Made by a program: the position numbers and the translations under genes
Notes under the pieces: generated by a model
Databases searched by the model: none
What the model was told of the DNA's origin: nothing
Seen by the model: the letters and a program-made list of their open reading frames with translations, nothing else
NCBI GenBank assembly: GCA_002404835.1
Contig: DHKM01000020.1
Coordinates: forward strand, 1-40,893
Direction of reading: 5' to 3'
Length of the DNA: 40,893 bases
Source of the DNA: Caryophanales bacterium UBA4694
GTDB taxonomy: Bacteria > Bacillota_I > Bacilli_A > RFN20 > CAG-288
In this document: one piece after another, positions 31,199 to 40,549 of the stretch
Numbering within the stretch: the first letter of the stretch is position 1
How the letters are laid out: each line of letters begins with the position of its first letter

Positions 31199-31377
31199 AG
31201 TGCCTCCATTGGCTTATAGTTTAACATAGAGATGCAAAATGCATAGTTTCTGTCTTTGATTTCTGAATTGTAAGCGCTTTTCTAAAAAAGAAACCATTTA
31301 CTTTAGTTTTCATCTTTAAATATATAAGGTTTGTTTATAAAATTTGTATAGTTATCTATATTCGATACGAGGTTATT

Positions 31378-32100
31378 ATGATTAGCCAAACTCAAGAATT
31401 TTCCATTGCAAGCATCTATGCAAGAGATACGGATACCATCGATCTGAGAAAAATTCGCTTAGCCAGAACCAAAGACAAAAAGTTTTACCGTTTCGTAAAA
31501 CGGACATTCGATATTATCGTTTCAGCTTTGTCCATTCTGATTCTAAGTCCAGTTTTATTATTGGTCAGTTTGCTGGTAAAACTTTCCAGCAAAGGTCCAG
31601 TCTTGTTCAAGGATCAGAGAATCGGTCTTCATGGTCTTCCCATCACAGTCTACAAATTCCGTACCATGTATATAGACGCAGAAGAGCATATCGAGAAATA
31701 CCTTACTCCTGAGCAAATCAAGACTTGGTTGAAAGACAGAAAGCTCGATAATGATCCTAGAATCACAAAAATAGGAAGGATTCTCAGAAAGACTTCCTTG
31801 GATGAGCTTCCTCAATTGTTCAATATACTTCTAGGTTCCTTATCTATCGTCGGTCCTAGACCTATTACTCGTCACGAAATGAAGGAAAACTACACTCATT
31901 ATCAGATGAGGGTCCTCCTTTCGGTCAAACCAGGTCTTACAGGTGTCTGGGCTGTCTATGGTAGAAGCAACTGCACATACGAATCCGGAGAACGCCAACT
32001 CAAGGAACTGTCTTATATCGACAAGAAATCTGTTGGATATGATCTTAAGCTCATCTTTATGACAATTCCGGCGGTTTTGAAACACGAAGGTGCTCAGTAA
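31378..32100 (+). CDS. Undecaprenyl-phosphate sugar-1-phosphate transferase (priming)
   Basis: A 240-residue bacterial sugar transferase that starts polysaccharide synthesis by putting sugar-1-phosphate on the lipid carrier. One membrane helix or re-entrant segment lies at residues 43-66 (KRTFDIIVSALSILIL). Then come the catalytic segments FKDQRIGLHGLPITVYKFRTM, DPRITKIGRILRKTSLDELPQL and GSLSIVGPRPIT, and VKPGLTGVWAVYGRS at the end. It has the short monotopic form, without the five-helix N-terminal half of WbaP. RBS ACGAGG precedes ATG 31378. It is transcribed alone, as shown by the terminator at 32106-32133. Confidence 0.93.
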   Translation: MISQTQEFSIASIYARDTDTIDLRKIRLARTKDKKFYRFVKRTFDIIVSALSILILSPVLLLVSLLVKLSSKGPVLFKDQRIGLHGLPITVYKFRTMYIDAEEHIEKYLTPEQIKTWLKDRKLDNDPRITKIGRILRKTSLDELPQLFNILLGSLSIVGPRPITRHEMKENYTHYQMRVLLSVKPGLTGVWAVYGRSNCTYESGERQLKELSYIDKKSVGYDLKLIFMTIPAVLKHEGAQ

Positions 32101-32105
32101 TTCCT

Positions 32106-32133
32106 ATCCTGAGATTGTATCTCAGGATTTTTT
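32106..32133 (+). terminator. Terminator of the priming transferase
   Basis: ATCCTGAGA / TCTCAGGAT with loop TTGTA, followed by six T. Confidence 0.85.
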
Positions 32134-32136
32134 ATT

Positions 32137-32449
32137 GTAACGAAATCTTTTAAACAGTCATGGAACATAAGAATACATTTTCAATGGGAACGTTCATTGT
32201 TTATGATGATTTCATTTTTGTCACATCTTAATATATTTCCATGTTCCTAAATCCAGATATGTGCAACTTTATCATTCACACAAGTAAAATATACTCGATA
32301 TTTAAGAACTATATCCATTTTTTAAACATTCATCTTATATTTCATATAACCATTTTCAATTGTTATATAAAGCTTTTCTGTGTTTTATTGACAAGTGGAA
32401 TCAATATTCAGTCTCTCTTTTATATTTTTCTCCTGATTCAAAAAGGAAA
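32137..32449. other. AT-rich convergent intergenic region
   Basis: About 310 bases between the priming transferase and the 3' end of the minus-strand glycosyltransferase operon. Very AT-rich. I see no gene, no strong terminator for the minus-strand operon and no RNA motif. It may be degraded sequence from a rearrangement of the locus. Confidence 0.4.
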
Positions 32450-33250
32450 CTACAACTTACTCCATTTTCCGTCATAGTCTTTTCTTCTCATCTTGAAATA
32501 CTTGTCTTTAAGATAATGAACGATAGGCTTCTGATCCAAATGGGCGATTGGACAATGGAAGATTTCCTCTTCGCTGAAGTTATGTCTGATCCAGACATTG
32601 AACAGTCTTTCCGAAAGGAATCCGATAGAACGTTGTTGATAGTTATCACGTCCCATTATATCTTCTTTCCTAAGACGATAGACTTCATCGAGAACCGGAA
32701 AAGCAAAAGAACAGTAGGAATCCATCTCTTCTTTTCTCATGATGAACATATTGAAAAGGACGATGTCATGAGAACGCATGACTTCTTCGAAGTCTTTATC
32801 ATATTCCGGAAAAAGAGAATTCACGACTTTTTTCATACAGACCATGTCTTCTTCGACATGGTTTTCCTTATAATGAGAGTAAATATCTTTTTCGAAATGA
32901 TGAAGAAGAGGTAGGACAATCTTCTTTTTCTGAAGCATGTTTTCCATTTCATCTTCCTCCAAAAAGCGGTAAGTAAACCAATTGGATTTTGAAGTCAAAA
33001 ACACTCTTCTATAGTGTTCAAAGGAAACATATTCGCTCTCTTTATCATTTTTCCAGATCCAATATAAAGCAGTCAGCTCACAATACCATGGATTCAAGGA
33101 GTCAATATTGTCCAAAGACCAATCGGTTTTCTCGTTCCGAGAAACCTGTTTTGGAATTTTCTGATTGACATAAAGAATTGTCCTTGTACGGAAACGTGGA
33201 TCCTCGAAATTTTTGTGGCTGATAACGTATTTCGTTATTTTGTCCGGCAT
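32450..33250 (-). CDS. DUF4422 glycosyltransferase (first copy)
   Basis: A 266-residue protein of the DUF4422 family of capsule-locus glycosyltransferases. Family segments are the N-terminal KYVISHKNF, a SLNPWYCELTALYWIWKN block, YVSFEHYRRVFL, a NMFIMRKEEM segment, and RSIGFLSERLFNVWI near the end. It should add a sugar to the lipid-linked repeat unit in the cytoplasm. The sugar is unknown. Its start overlaps the stop of the GT2-GT4 gene by 16 bases, so it is the last gene of the four-gene minus-strand operon. Confidence 0.88.
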   Translation of the reverse strand: MPDKITKYVISHKNFEDPRFRTRTILYVNQKIPKQVSRNEKTDWSLDNIDSLNPWYCELTALYWIWKNDKESEYVSFEHYRRVFLTSKSNWFTYRFLEEDEMENMLQKKKIVLPLLHHFEKDIYSHYKENHVEEDMVCMKKVVNSLFPEYDKDFEEVMRSHDIVLFNMFIMRKEEMDSYCSFAFPVLDEVYRLRKEDIMGRDNYQQRSIGFLSERLFNVWIRHNFSEEEIFHCPIAHLDQKPIVHYLKDKYFKMRRKDYDGKWSKL

Positions 33251-35274
33251 AGGCTATATGCTCCTCTATAAATATCTTCCAGCAACCTTGCACTGGTTTC
33301 AGAGTCAAATCCCCTGTCTTTCATGATCTCGACAGCCTCTTTACGATTTGGCTTTCTTCCTTCCTTTTCGATTTCATAGATTCGGTTCAGCCAACCATCG
33401 AGATCATCCAAGGAACAAGAAAGACAATCTGGTTCGATTTTAGCTTCTTCTGTGACAAGAGTCGAATATATGCAAGGAAGCCCTGTTGCCTGAGCCTCAA
33501 TCAAAGCAATCGGGAATCCTTCATGGAGAGAAGGAAGAAGGAAGCAATCCGCTGCAAAAAGGATCTCATTGACATTATTTATATTCTGTAGGAAAACAAA
33601 TTTATCCAAAACATGAAGCTCTTCTAATCCCTTTCTGAACTCTTCTTTGGTATCACCAGCACCGATACAAATGAAGCGGAACGACGGGATTCTCTCCACA
33701 AGAGATGGTATCAGTTTGAGGAAAAAAGCATGGTTTTTCTCCGGGGCGAACCTTCCGATATGGATCAAAGTGAAGGCTTCTTCATCGATTCCAAGTTGTT
33801 TTCGAATGCTTTTTCTGATTTCAGAATTAAATCTGTACTTTTCAAGGTCAATGCCATTATTGATAAGAATATACTGTTTGTGATCCAATATTTCCTTCGG
33901 AAACTTCCATTCTGCAGCAAGTTTTGAACAGGCTAGATAATAATCTGCATATTTCATGATGTTTTTATCGGATTTTTTCTTGATCAGACGGTATTTGAAA
34001 TTCATCTCTCCACCGAGATGAGAATGGACGATGACCGTCTTTACTTTTTTCTTTTTGGCTACCTTAGCGCATTCATAAAGAGTATAGACCGATCCGGAAT
34101 GGATATGAATGACATCTGGCCTAGTTTTATCCAGAATCTCCTTCAGTCCTTTTATGATGTTATGTTTTCGGATGATTCCTCTCTCTCTCAGTTGTTGTTT
34201 TTCGATACTGTCTCCTCTTTGTTGGACAAGACCCGGAAGTTCCTTGTTCTGTACAAAAAACGGAGAACCGAAAACATAATGGATATTTCCGTCTTTCATC
34301 TTCCGGTACATATTGATCATAAAGATTTCCTGCCCACCATAGACAATCGGATCTCCGAAGTACTCAAGAACTTTGATGTCGCTTCCCTTGGAATAAACAT
34401 AATCGATATGGGGACGAAAATGACTTCCTTCAAAAGTGTACTTATAAATATATTTAAGTCGGGTCATTTTCTTGTCGCAGTGTTTGAACAATACCCTTGC
34501 GGTATGAAGCATGACCTTGAAGAACAAATAAAGCCTTCCATATAATCCGGCTTGATGATAAAAATAGCTTTCGTTGCGGTAGGCATAACGATACCTAGGA
34601 AGAATATCGTCAGGTGCACTTACGATATTGACTCCGGTGTTCGTCTTGGATTTATGAACGACAACGGAATCGGAAACATAATAAGATGGATGTTTTTTGC
34701 TAATACGATACGTATATTCCCAGTCATCACCCCAGATGAAGAAATCCGCCATGGATAATCCGACTTCCTCGATGACTTTTTCCTTTATAAAACAGGAAAC
34801 AAAGGAAGCAATACAGATTCTCTGATCCCGATCGTAATCCTTGATCCGTTTGGCGATATCAGATTTAGGGATGTTCATATAACACATAGATTCGTCCTTC
34901 CAGAGAACTTTGCTTGAAAGGTATCCGAACTCATCTTTTTTCTTTTGGGCAAACAAGACCAGCTTAGAAAGGCTATCCTTCTTCACAATGCAGTCATCAT
35001 CCATCAACCAAACATAGTCGCATCCCATTTCGACGGCTTTCTTGCTTCCAAAACTGAACCCATAGGATCCACCCATGTTCTTTCCGGTATTAAAATAAAA
35101 AACCTTCCGATTATCGATGTATTCCGTGAGCATTTCAGATGTTCCATCCGTCGATGCATTGTCGACAATCAAGATTCTATTGTTCTCATAATCCGAAGAG
35201 AGAAGTGCCTGAAGGCCCTCTTTAAGAAGATCCTTCCGATTATAGGTGACAACAACCGTGATGACTCGTTTCAT
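33235..35274 (-). CDS. Fused GT2-GT4 glycosyltransferase
   Basis: A 679-residue protein with two glycosyltransferase domains. The GT2 part (1 to about 285, GT-A fold) has VVVTYNRKDLL, IVDNASTDGTSEML, the nucleotide/metal site DDD at 92-94 (WLMDDDC) and FFIWGDDWEYTYR at 179-190, a form typical of rhamnosyl/galactofuranosyl-type enzymes. The GT4 part (about 300-679, GT-B fold) has DPIVYGGQEIFM, VIHIHSGSVY, HIGRFAPEKNHAFF at 505-518 and HEGFPIALIEAQATGLP at 584-600. Two successive sugars would be added by one protein. Its ATG overlaps the preceding Wzy-like stop by four bases. I saw no stop or frame shift between the halves. Confidence 0.9.
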   Translation of the reverse strand: MKRVITVVVTYNRKDLLKEGLQALLSSDYENNRILIVDNASTDGTSEMLTEYIDNRKVFYFNTGKNMGGSYGFSFGSKKAVEMGCDYVWLMDDDCIVKKDSLSKLVLFAQKKKDEFGYLSSKVLWKDESMCYMNIPKSDIAKRIKDYDRDQRICIASFVSCFIKEKVIEEVGLSMADFFIWGDDWEYTYRISKKHPSYYVSDSVVVHKSKTNTGVNIVSAPDDILPRYRYAYRNESYFYHQAGLYGRLYLFFKVMLHTARVLFKHCDKKMTRLKYIYKYTFEGSHFRPHIDYVYSKGSDIKVLEYFGDPIVYGGQEIFMINMYRKMKDGNIHYVFGSPFFVQNKELPGLVQQRGDSIEKQQLRERGIIRKHNIIKGLKEILDKTRPDVIHIHSGSVYTLYECAKVAKKKKVKTVIVHSHLGGEMNFKYRLIKKKSDKNIMKYADYYLACSKLAAEWKFPKEILDHKQYILINNGIDLEKYRFNSEIRKSIRKQLGIDEEAFTLIHIGRFAPEKNHAFFLKLIPSLVERIPSFRFICIGAGDTKEEFRKGLEELHVLDKFVFLQNINNVNEILFAADCFLLPSLHEGFPIALIEAQATGLPCIYSTLVTEEAKIEPDCLSCSLDDLDGWLNRIYEIEKEGRKPNRKEAVEIMKDRGFDSETSARLLEDIYRGAYSLCRTK

Positions 35275-36488
35275 ATTTTCAGTTCCTCCAACAGCTTAGC
35301 ATCGCATTCATAGACTTTGATATTCGTACGGTAAGACAAGAGACACGGACTCAGTATCATACAGAAAATCTGGTATTTATAGTCCAACACATATGGCTCG
35401 AAGATTCCATCCAGGACAACGAAGAGAAGAGAAAGGACAAGCCAGATGTCGTTTTTCTCCAATCCATAATGTATGGTTTTTATGTGAAGATAAAGCGTCA
35501 TAAGAAGAGATAGGATTCCATAATTAAGTCCATAATAGAGATAACAGATATCGCTTTGGTAATATTCTCCTTGGAATGTAGAAGGAATAACTTGACCAAA
35601 CAAAGAAAAACCATAGGTGTTGATTAGATTCAAGGAAAGGCTAAGTCTTGTACTAAGTAAGTTATTCAACTTAAAGGCAAGAGGTGTGAATGTAGAGTAG
35701 TATCCAACAAGAACAAAATCAGCAATAAGAATAAAGATAGGAAATATAATGCATAATGTTTTTATTAATTTTGTTTGAAACACTTTATTTAAAATATTTC
35801 GAATTGTACAAAATTTATATAAGAATGAAAGAAGCAGTAGAAATACAGTGAGATAGAAACCTGTTCTTGTATCAGTCAGTTTATATAAAACGACAGAAAT
35901 CAAAAAAAGTGCAAGCAATAGAATTATCGGAATTCTTTCCTGAAGAAGATAGACTAATCCAAGAACAAGAAAGAAGAAAATAGCTGAAGCAAGCGTGGAG
36001 GTCTTAAATCCCATGTTGTATCTGACCATATCGGTTCTTGCAGAATATCCCATCGGAATGATATTCGTAAAAGCAAGAATTTCAATGAGTGCAAACGTAA
36101 CAGCAAGAACAAGCAAATACTTTTTCAGCAGATCTTTGAATTCAAAATTAGCAAATCCGAAGAAGAAGATAGAAAAAGAAAGAATCAGAGTATGTTTTGT
36201 CACGACTAGATTCAGCATTCCAATAAGAAAAAATAGAATTCCAATCGGATTCAGCTTGATCTTGGAATTGATATATTCCACAAATACGACAATCAGAATA
36301 ACACCAAGACAACCAAACTGAACAATCTGGGCTAGCGTATTCCAATAAGGAAAATCCAGATTTGTCCCTCGCAAAATACCGAGAACGAGATATATTGAAA
36401 AAAAGATAAAATTGATTTGATTTTCTCTCTCGGCTTCATTTTGGTTGATGTCTAATTGTCCTAAATACACTACTTCGTTTTCGTTCAT
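35271..36488 (-). CDS. Wzy-like polysaccharide polymerase (first)
   Basis: A 405-residue, strongly hydrophobic protein with about ten to eleven membrane helices and few loops longer than 20 residues; the largest is around 290-320 (FSLFGQVIPSTFQG), where Wzy proteins place their periplasmic loop. This is the expected look of an O-unit or capsule polymerase. Sequence conservation in the class is low, so the call rests on topology and context. It overlaps both neighbours by four bases (ATGA), so all four minus-strand genes form one coupled operon. Confidence 0.75.
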   Translation of the reverse strand: MNENEVVYLGQLDINQNEAERENQINFIFFSIYLVLGILRGTNLDFPYWNTLAQIVQFGCLGVILIVVFVEYINSKIKLNPIGILFFLIGMLNLVVTKHTLILSFSIFFFGFANFEFKDLLKKYLLVLAVTFALIEILAFTNIIPMGYSARTDMVRYNMGFKTSTLASAIFFFLVLGLVYLLQERIPIILLLALFLISVVLYKLTDTRTGFYLTVFLLLLSFLYKFCTIRNILNKVFQTKLIKTLCIIFPIFILIADFVLVGYYSTFTPLAFKLNNLLSTRLSLSLNLINTYGFSLFGQVIPSTFQGEYYQSDICYLYYGLNYGILSLLMTLYLHIKTIHYGLEKNDIWLVLSLLFVVLDGIFEPYVLDYKYQIFCMILSPCLLSYRTNIKVYECDAKLLEELKI

Positions 36489-37270
36489 TGTTTTGTCGTA
36501 TCATTATTCTTTGAAAAGAATCTTTTAAGAAACTTGAATATTTTCTTAAACCAGTGCTGTTTTTCCATAAAGGCATATTTTTGATTGATATACGTCAAAT
36601 GGTTTCTGTTGATATATACATCCAAAAGTCTTTCCGATATGAATCCAAACACTCTTTTATCATATCCTTGATACTGATTCAAGTCGAGTTCTTTCTCAAG
36701 TTTGAACAATATAGAAAAAAGCCAATCAAGGTATTCATCCACCGTTTCTTTTTTTGCGATAAACATATTGAAATAATGTCCAGATGTCTTTTTCATATAG
36801 GATGTGAAATAAGGATAATAATCCGGATACATTTCCTTTATGATTTCACCTGTTTTATCCAGAGCTTCTTTCTTATGGGCATGGCAATAATGATGATAAT
36901 TGCTTTCGATAAAATAATGTCGTTTTTTCGGAAGAATGAAATCAGCTTTACTAAGCTTTTCTTCAATATCTTTTTCATCCAGAACATCATCCAGTGATTT
37001 TTTTCGAAAAAGTCCTGATTTTAGAAAATATCTACGATAATGTACAAAACCCATATAATCCGATCTTAGGTTCTTATAGGCATAATAATAGCCAGTAAGT
37101 TCGCAATAATACGGATTCTTCTCTGAGATATTGTCACCTAAATCATCTCGATGTTCAAAGAAGTGCTCCTGATGCATCTTGCTACCGACTTCAATTGGAA
37201 CATAGATCGGATTTTTCGGCATGATGTATGGTTTATGTGAAATGACACCGATAATTATTTTCTTTGACAT
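36485..37270 (-). CDS. DUF4422 glycosyltransferase (second copy)
   Basis: A 261-residue DUF4422 protein. It shares the order of segments with the copy at 32450 (IIGVISHKPY; NPYYCELTGYYYAYKN; YMGFVHYRRYFL; HYFNMFIAKKETV; RVFGFISERLLDVYI) but is well diverged, so the two probably add different sugars or linkages. The C-terminus is very basic (FKKIFKFLKRFFSKN), which would favour membrane contact. The start is ATG 37270, set by AGAGGTGATAAC; the longer reading from GTG 37279 would use part of that RBS. First gene of the minus-strand operon. Confidence 0.88.
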   Translation of the reverse strand: MSKKIIIGVISHKPYIMPKNPIYVPIEVGSKMHQEHFFEHRDDLGDNISEKNPYYCELTGYYYAYKNLRSDYMGFVHYRRYFLKSGLFRKKSLDDVLDEKDIEEKLSKADFILPKKRHYFIESNYHHYCHAHKKEALDKTGEIIKEMYPDYYPYFTSYMKKTSGHYFNMFIAKKETVDEYLDWLFSILFKLEKELDLNQYQGYDKRVFGFISERLLDVYINRNHLTYINQKYAFMEKQHWFKKIFKFLKRFFSKNNDTTKQ

Positions 37271-37294
37271 TGTTATCACCTCTGATGTGTTTCT

Positions 37295-37300
37295 ATTATA
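37295..37300 (-). promoter_or_regulatory. -10 box of the four-gene glycosyltransferase operon
   Basis: A consensus TATAAT on the minus strand about 25 bases before the RBS and ATG 37270. The -35 region is poor. Confidence 0.5.
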
Positions 37301-37441
37301 AGGGATATCCTTTATCCTTTTTTAAGAAAACGCTAAGACATACTGATTTTCCATGGATTATTTTCCTGATCTGAGAAAAAAAGAGAAAGATACATTCCAA
37401 AGAATGGTACAATACAACTGCAGTATTCTTAGGAGCGTTTT

Positions 37442-38920
37442 ATGTCAGATAACCTTTGGATTATTACAAACAGTCTTCTCGAAAAAGAAAAAAAGATCAA
37501 AAGAAACGATATCCTGGATTTTTTTCTTCTTATTGTTATCACATTATTAGTTCCATTACTTACTATCGGAAGGATTGTACTTGATGATGGAACCCATAAT
37601 GATATAAAGGATTATTCGGATGGTTATTCTTTCGGAAAATTCTATCAATACGTTAATCAAGAACCAAACACTTGGGTTTCCGTTCTTCTTTTTTCCGTCA
37701 TTGGATGTCTTCTCCTTCTCTACTATATCTTAAGATTCCGACATACAGGAAAGAAAGCAAGCCGGATATTCCTTCTTATTACAGTTTTTTATCTTTGCCT
37801 AAGACTCGTCGGAACTTTTTTGTTTCCCTACGGCCCAATCGATTTTCATTTCATTTCTCCCTTAGGAAACGATACTCCATATACCATCTCATACTCCGGT
37901 TTTTCCATCGGAGCCAGAATCAAACAATTCATCTCCGAGTTGCTTTCCATCTTCTATGTATTTGAGTTGTTTGTTTTTCTTCCCACCTATTCCCGATATA
38001 CTTATTCGTGGTTTCGAATTCTTATTTATATCTGCATCGTGATCCCTATTTTCCTTCTAGTCTACTCATGGATCAAAGAAGGCAATTTGTGGATTGAAAA
38101 TATTCGTTTTTTCTTAAAAGGTGGAGAGTATCAGAATATACTTTCTTTAACTACACACAAAAACGTTTTCGGATATTTTCTTTTAATTGGTTGCTTTTCT
38201 TTCCTTACTTTATTTTTTAAAAAGCATCATTTCATCTTTATAATTCTTGCCTTCTTCTTCTGTGGTATGACGCTGATTGTTCTTTCCAAAACAACCTTCC
38301 TTATCGGAATGATAGCAATTTTTCTTTCTTTGCTATTCTATCCGATATTCTTCTTTTCAAAGAAAAAGAAGAACAGCATCTTCTCTTTGATTCTTCTTTT
38401 CCTTTTTTGTATTGTTGCAATTCTTGCAATCTCAAAATATGGATTTAGGAAAATCATCGATAAGGTTCTTGATCCAGGAAGCACCTTATCTATGCGAATC
38501 AACCATATCAAAATCGCAATAAGCATGTTCCGCAACCAATCCATACTCCTTCTTATCTTCGGATACGGAAGATTCCCATTTACTTCCATCCATCTTCCTT
38601 ATCAACATATCATTCCCTATGAGGCTCTTTGGACTTCACACAACAGTTATATAGAATCCGTCATGCATACTGGTATCATCGGTTTAGTCTACCTTTTGGT
38701 TCTTGATTTTATCTTTTTATTCCGAATCGGAAAGACCGGCCATTTCCACAAAGAATCTGTCATCTATTTCATCACCTTCTTCTCCATCAGCATCTATTCC
38801 GCTTTGGAGCCTCGTATCCTCTTCCTCAATACGGGATTCGAAATTCTTCTTGCCTATTTCCTCATTGTCTTTCCTCTTTTTGTCGACTATGGACATAGAA
38901 GAGAAAACTGTCTGATCTGA
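37442..38920 (+). CDS. O-antigen ligase/polymerase family membrane protein (second Wzy-like)
   Basis: A 492-residue membrane protein with about twelve helices. The Wzy_C/ligase signature is present: TLTTHKNVFGYFLLIG-type segment in the middle (SLTTHKNVFGYFLL), LIVLSKTTFLIGMI, and the later periplasmic loop ending HNSYIESVMHTGIIGL. These H/N and SKT features are typical of the O-antigen ligase superfamily, which polymerises or ligates glycans. RBS TAGGAG precedes ATG 37442. It starts a plus-strand block with the Wzz-like gene and is divergent from the glycosyltransferase operon. Confidence 0.85.
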   Translation: MSDNLWIITNSLLEKEKKIKRNDILDFFLLIVITLLVPLLTIGRIVLDDGTHNDIKDYSDGYSFGKFYQYVNQEPNTWVSVLLFSVIGCLLLLYYILRFRHTGKKASRIFLLITVFYLCLRLVGTFLFPYGPIDFHFISPLGNDTPYTISYSGFSIGARIKQFISELLSIFYVFELFVFLPTYSRYTYSWFRILIYICIVIPIFLLVYSWIKEGNLWIENIRFFLKGGEYQNILSLTTHKNVFGYFLLIGCFSFLTLFFKKHHFIFIILAFFFCGMTLIVLSKTTFLIGMIAIFLSLLFYPIFFFSKKKKNSIFSLILLFLFCIVAILAISKYGFRKIIDKVLDPGSTLSMRINHIKIAISMFRNQSILLLIFGYGRFPFTSIHLPYQHIIPYEALWTSHNSYIESVMHTGIIGLVYLLVLDFIFLFRIGKTGHFHKESVIYFITFFSISIYSALEPRILFLNTGFEILLAYFLIVFPLFVDYGHRRENCLI

Positions 38921-39006
38921 CAAATTAAAAGTTCAGTGTAAGGCCTATGAAGTTGTCTATTTGAATCCAACCTTTTATAATGGAAAGGATTATCAGAGGT
39001 AAGCAT

Positions 39007-40509
39007 ATGTCAGACAACAAAAACAGAATCATCGTCATCCAGAAGGACGAAGAAAATAAAACAAAAGGACCACATCTGAGTTGGGCCATCTACGGGAAAG
39101 GAATCAACCATTTCAAATGGTGGATTATCGGTGGCACTGCTGTTTTTGCCATCCTCGGTTTTTTAGGATCTAAATTCTTTTATAATTCAAAGAACGATGT
39201 AATAACGACCACTATCACCCCATCCTTAGCCCTCAACGACAGCAAGGAAACCTATTTAGACGGAACAGTATACAAACCAAATGACATCATTTCCAGACAG
39301 AACATCGAAGCGATCCTAGAAGACAATCCATCCTTCAAATATACCTATGACAGTCTGATGGAAAACAACGTTTTCTCTATTTCCCCAACCGAAATCTCCG
39401 AAATCGTCAATGGTGTCACAACGACCAAAATGACCTACGAAACCTACATTCTGTCGACAAAACCCGGTGCTTTCAAAAGTGAGAAGGAAGCTAGAGAATT
39501 CATCAAGCTTCTGGTCAATTACGAGATAGAAAGATCAAAGACAGCAGCCACTTCATTCTCCTTTGCCACGGCTCTTCCTTCCAAGGACAGCTTTCAGGTT
39601 CTTTCCTTCGACAAGATGGTAGAAAGTCTTAATGCCCAATTTGAATATCTTTCCAAAGACTATGCAAAAATGGTCAAGAATTATGGAGCAAGTTATATCG
39701 TCGACGGAAGCACTCTTTCAAGCTGCGCTTCTGAATTCACGTATCAATATTCAGGATACCAGTTCCGCACTCTATCAGGTCAGCTTTCCAGCAACAAGTA
39801 TGTCAATATTTCATCCAAAGATGAAGCAAGAAAGACGATTCTCGAATACAAGGACCTGAAATCCACATATGAAACCCGGTTTGCTACCATTGCCTCAACA
39901 CTCAACTCCGATTTAAGCCTATTCAACAACTTAGTAAGCCTCAATTCCGGAAAAGACAGTATTAGTGAGTCCTTGTCCAACCAGATCGAATCTTTGTCCA
40001 GTGAAATCAAAGCTTTACAAGAAGAGCAGGCACAGATGATAACCGAGCTCACACAGATCGGATATGTGTGTACCAAAGACAGCAACAACAACGTCACGAT
40101 TACCAACAGCACAGATGACAACAACTATCTCTATAAACTGAACGAATACATCAACGATCCAGATGAAGAAACGGATTGGTCAAGAAGCTGTGTAGCATTC
40201 AAGAATATATTGACTACATTCTATGACAATCTTGCAAAAGATACAGACAGAGCCTCTTCGCTATACCGGATGATTGCCGTCAATTCCAATCGTAATACCA
40301 TCGATGTCAAAGAAAGCAACATGGGTACATTGTCCGGACACATTCCAAATCCAGTCTCTGCAATAGCCTGCGCGATTCTTGGATTCGGAATTCTTTCCTT
40401 GTCCTTTGCCATTGCAGAAATGAATCTCAGCTACAACAGGGCATTGAAGGAAAAGAGCATGGAAATCACCGCCTCAACCGATGATTCCAAGAAGGAAGAA
40501 AAGAACTGA
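39007..40509 (+). CDS. Wzz-like polysaccharide chain-length protein
   Basis: A 500-residue protein with a cytoplasmic start, one helix at about 37-57 (WWIIGGTAVFAILGFLG), a 385-residue extracytoplasmic region with coiled-coil stretches (about 300-350, SLSSEIKALQEEQAQ), and a second helix near 443-468, followed by a short charged tail. This is the layout of polysaccharide co-polymerases, which set chain length with Wzy. No kinase domain follows. Residues are low in similarity to classical Wzz, so the call rests on topology and neighbours. ATG 39007 follows AGAGGTAAGC; an earlier TTG/ATG reading from 38980 would start before this RBS. Confidence 0.75.
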   Translation: MSDNKNRIIVIQKDEENKTKGPHLSWAIYGKGINHFKWWIIGGTAVFAILGFLGSKFFYNSKNDVITTTITPSLALNDSKETYLDGTVYKPNDIISRQNIEAILEDNPSFKYTYDSLMENNVFSISPTEISEIVNGVTTTKMTYETYILSTKPGAFKSEKEAREFIKLLVNYEIERSKTAATSFSFATALPSKDSFQVLSFDKMVESLNAQFEYLSKDYAKMVKNYGASYIVDGSTLSSCASEFTYQYSGYQFRTLSGQLSSNKYVNISSKDEARKTILEYKDLKSTYETRFATIASTLNSDLSLFNNLVSLNSGKDSISESLSNQIESLSSEIKALQEEQAQMITELTQIGYVCTKDSNNNVTITNSTDDNNYLYKLNEYINDPDEETDWSRSCVAFKNILTTFYDNLAKDTDRASSLYRMIAVNSNRNTIDVKESNMGTLSGHIPNPVSAIACAILGFGILSLSFAIAEMNLSYNRALKEKSMEITASTDDSKKEEKN

Positions 40510-40516
40510 TTGTAGA

Positions 40517-40549
40517 CGTCATATCCAAAAAAAGGATATGGCGTTTTTT
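40517..40549 (+). terminator. Terminator of the wzy-wzz block
   Basis: CGTCATATCC / GGATATGGCG with a seven-A loop, followed by six T. Confidence 0.85.
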
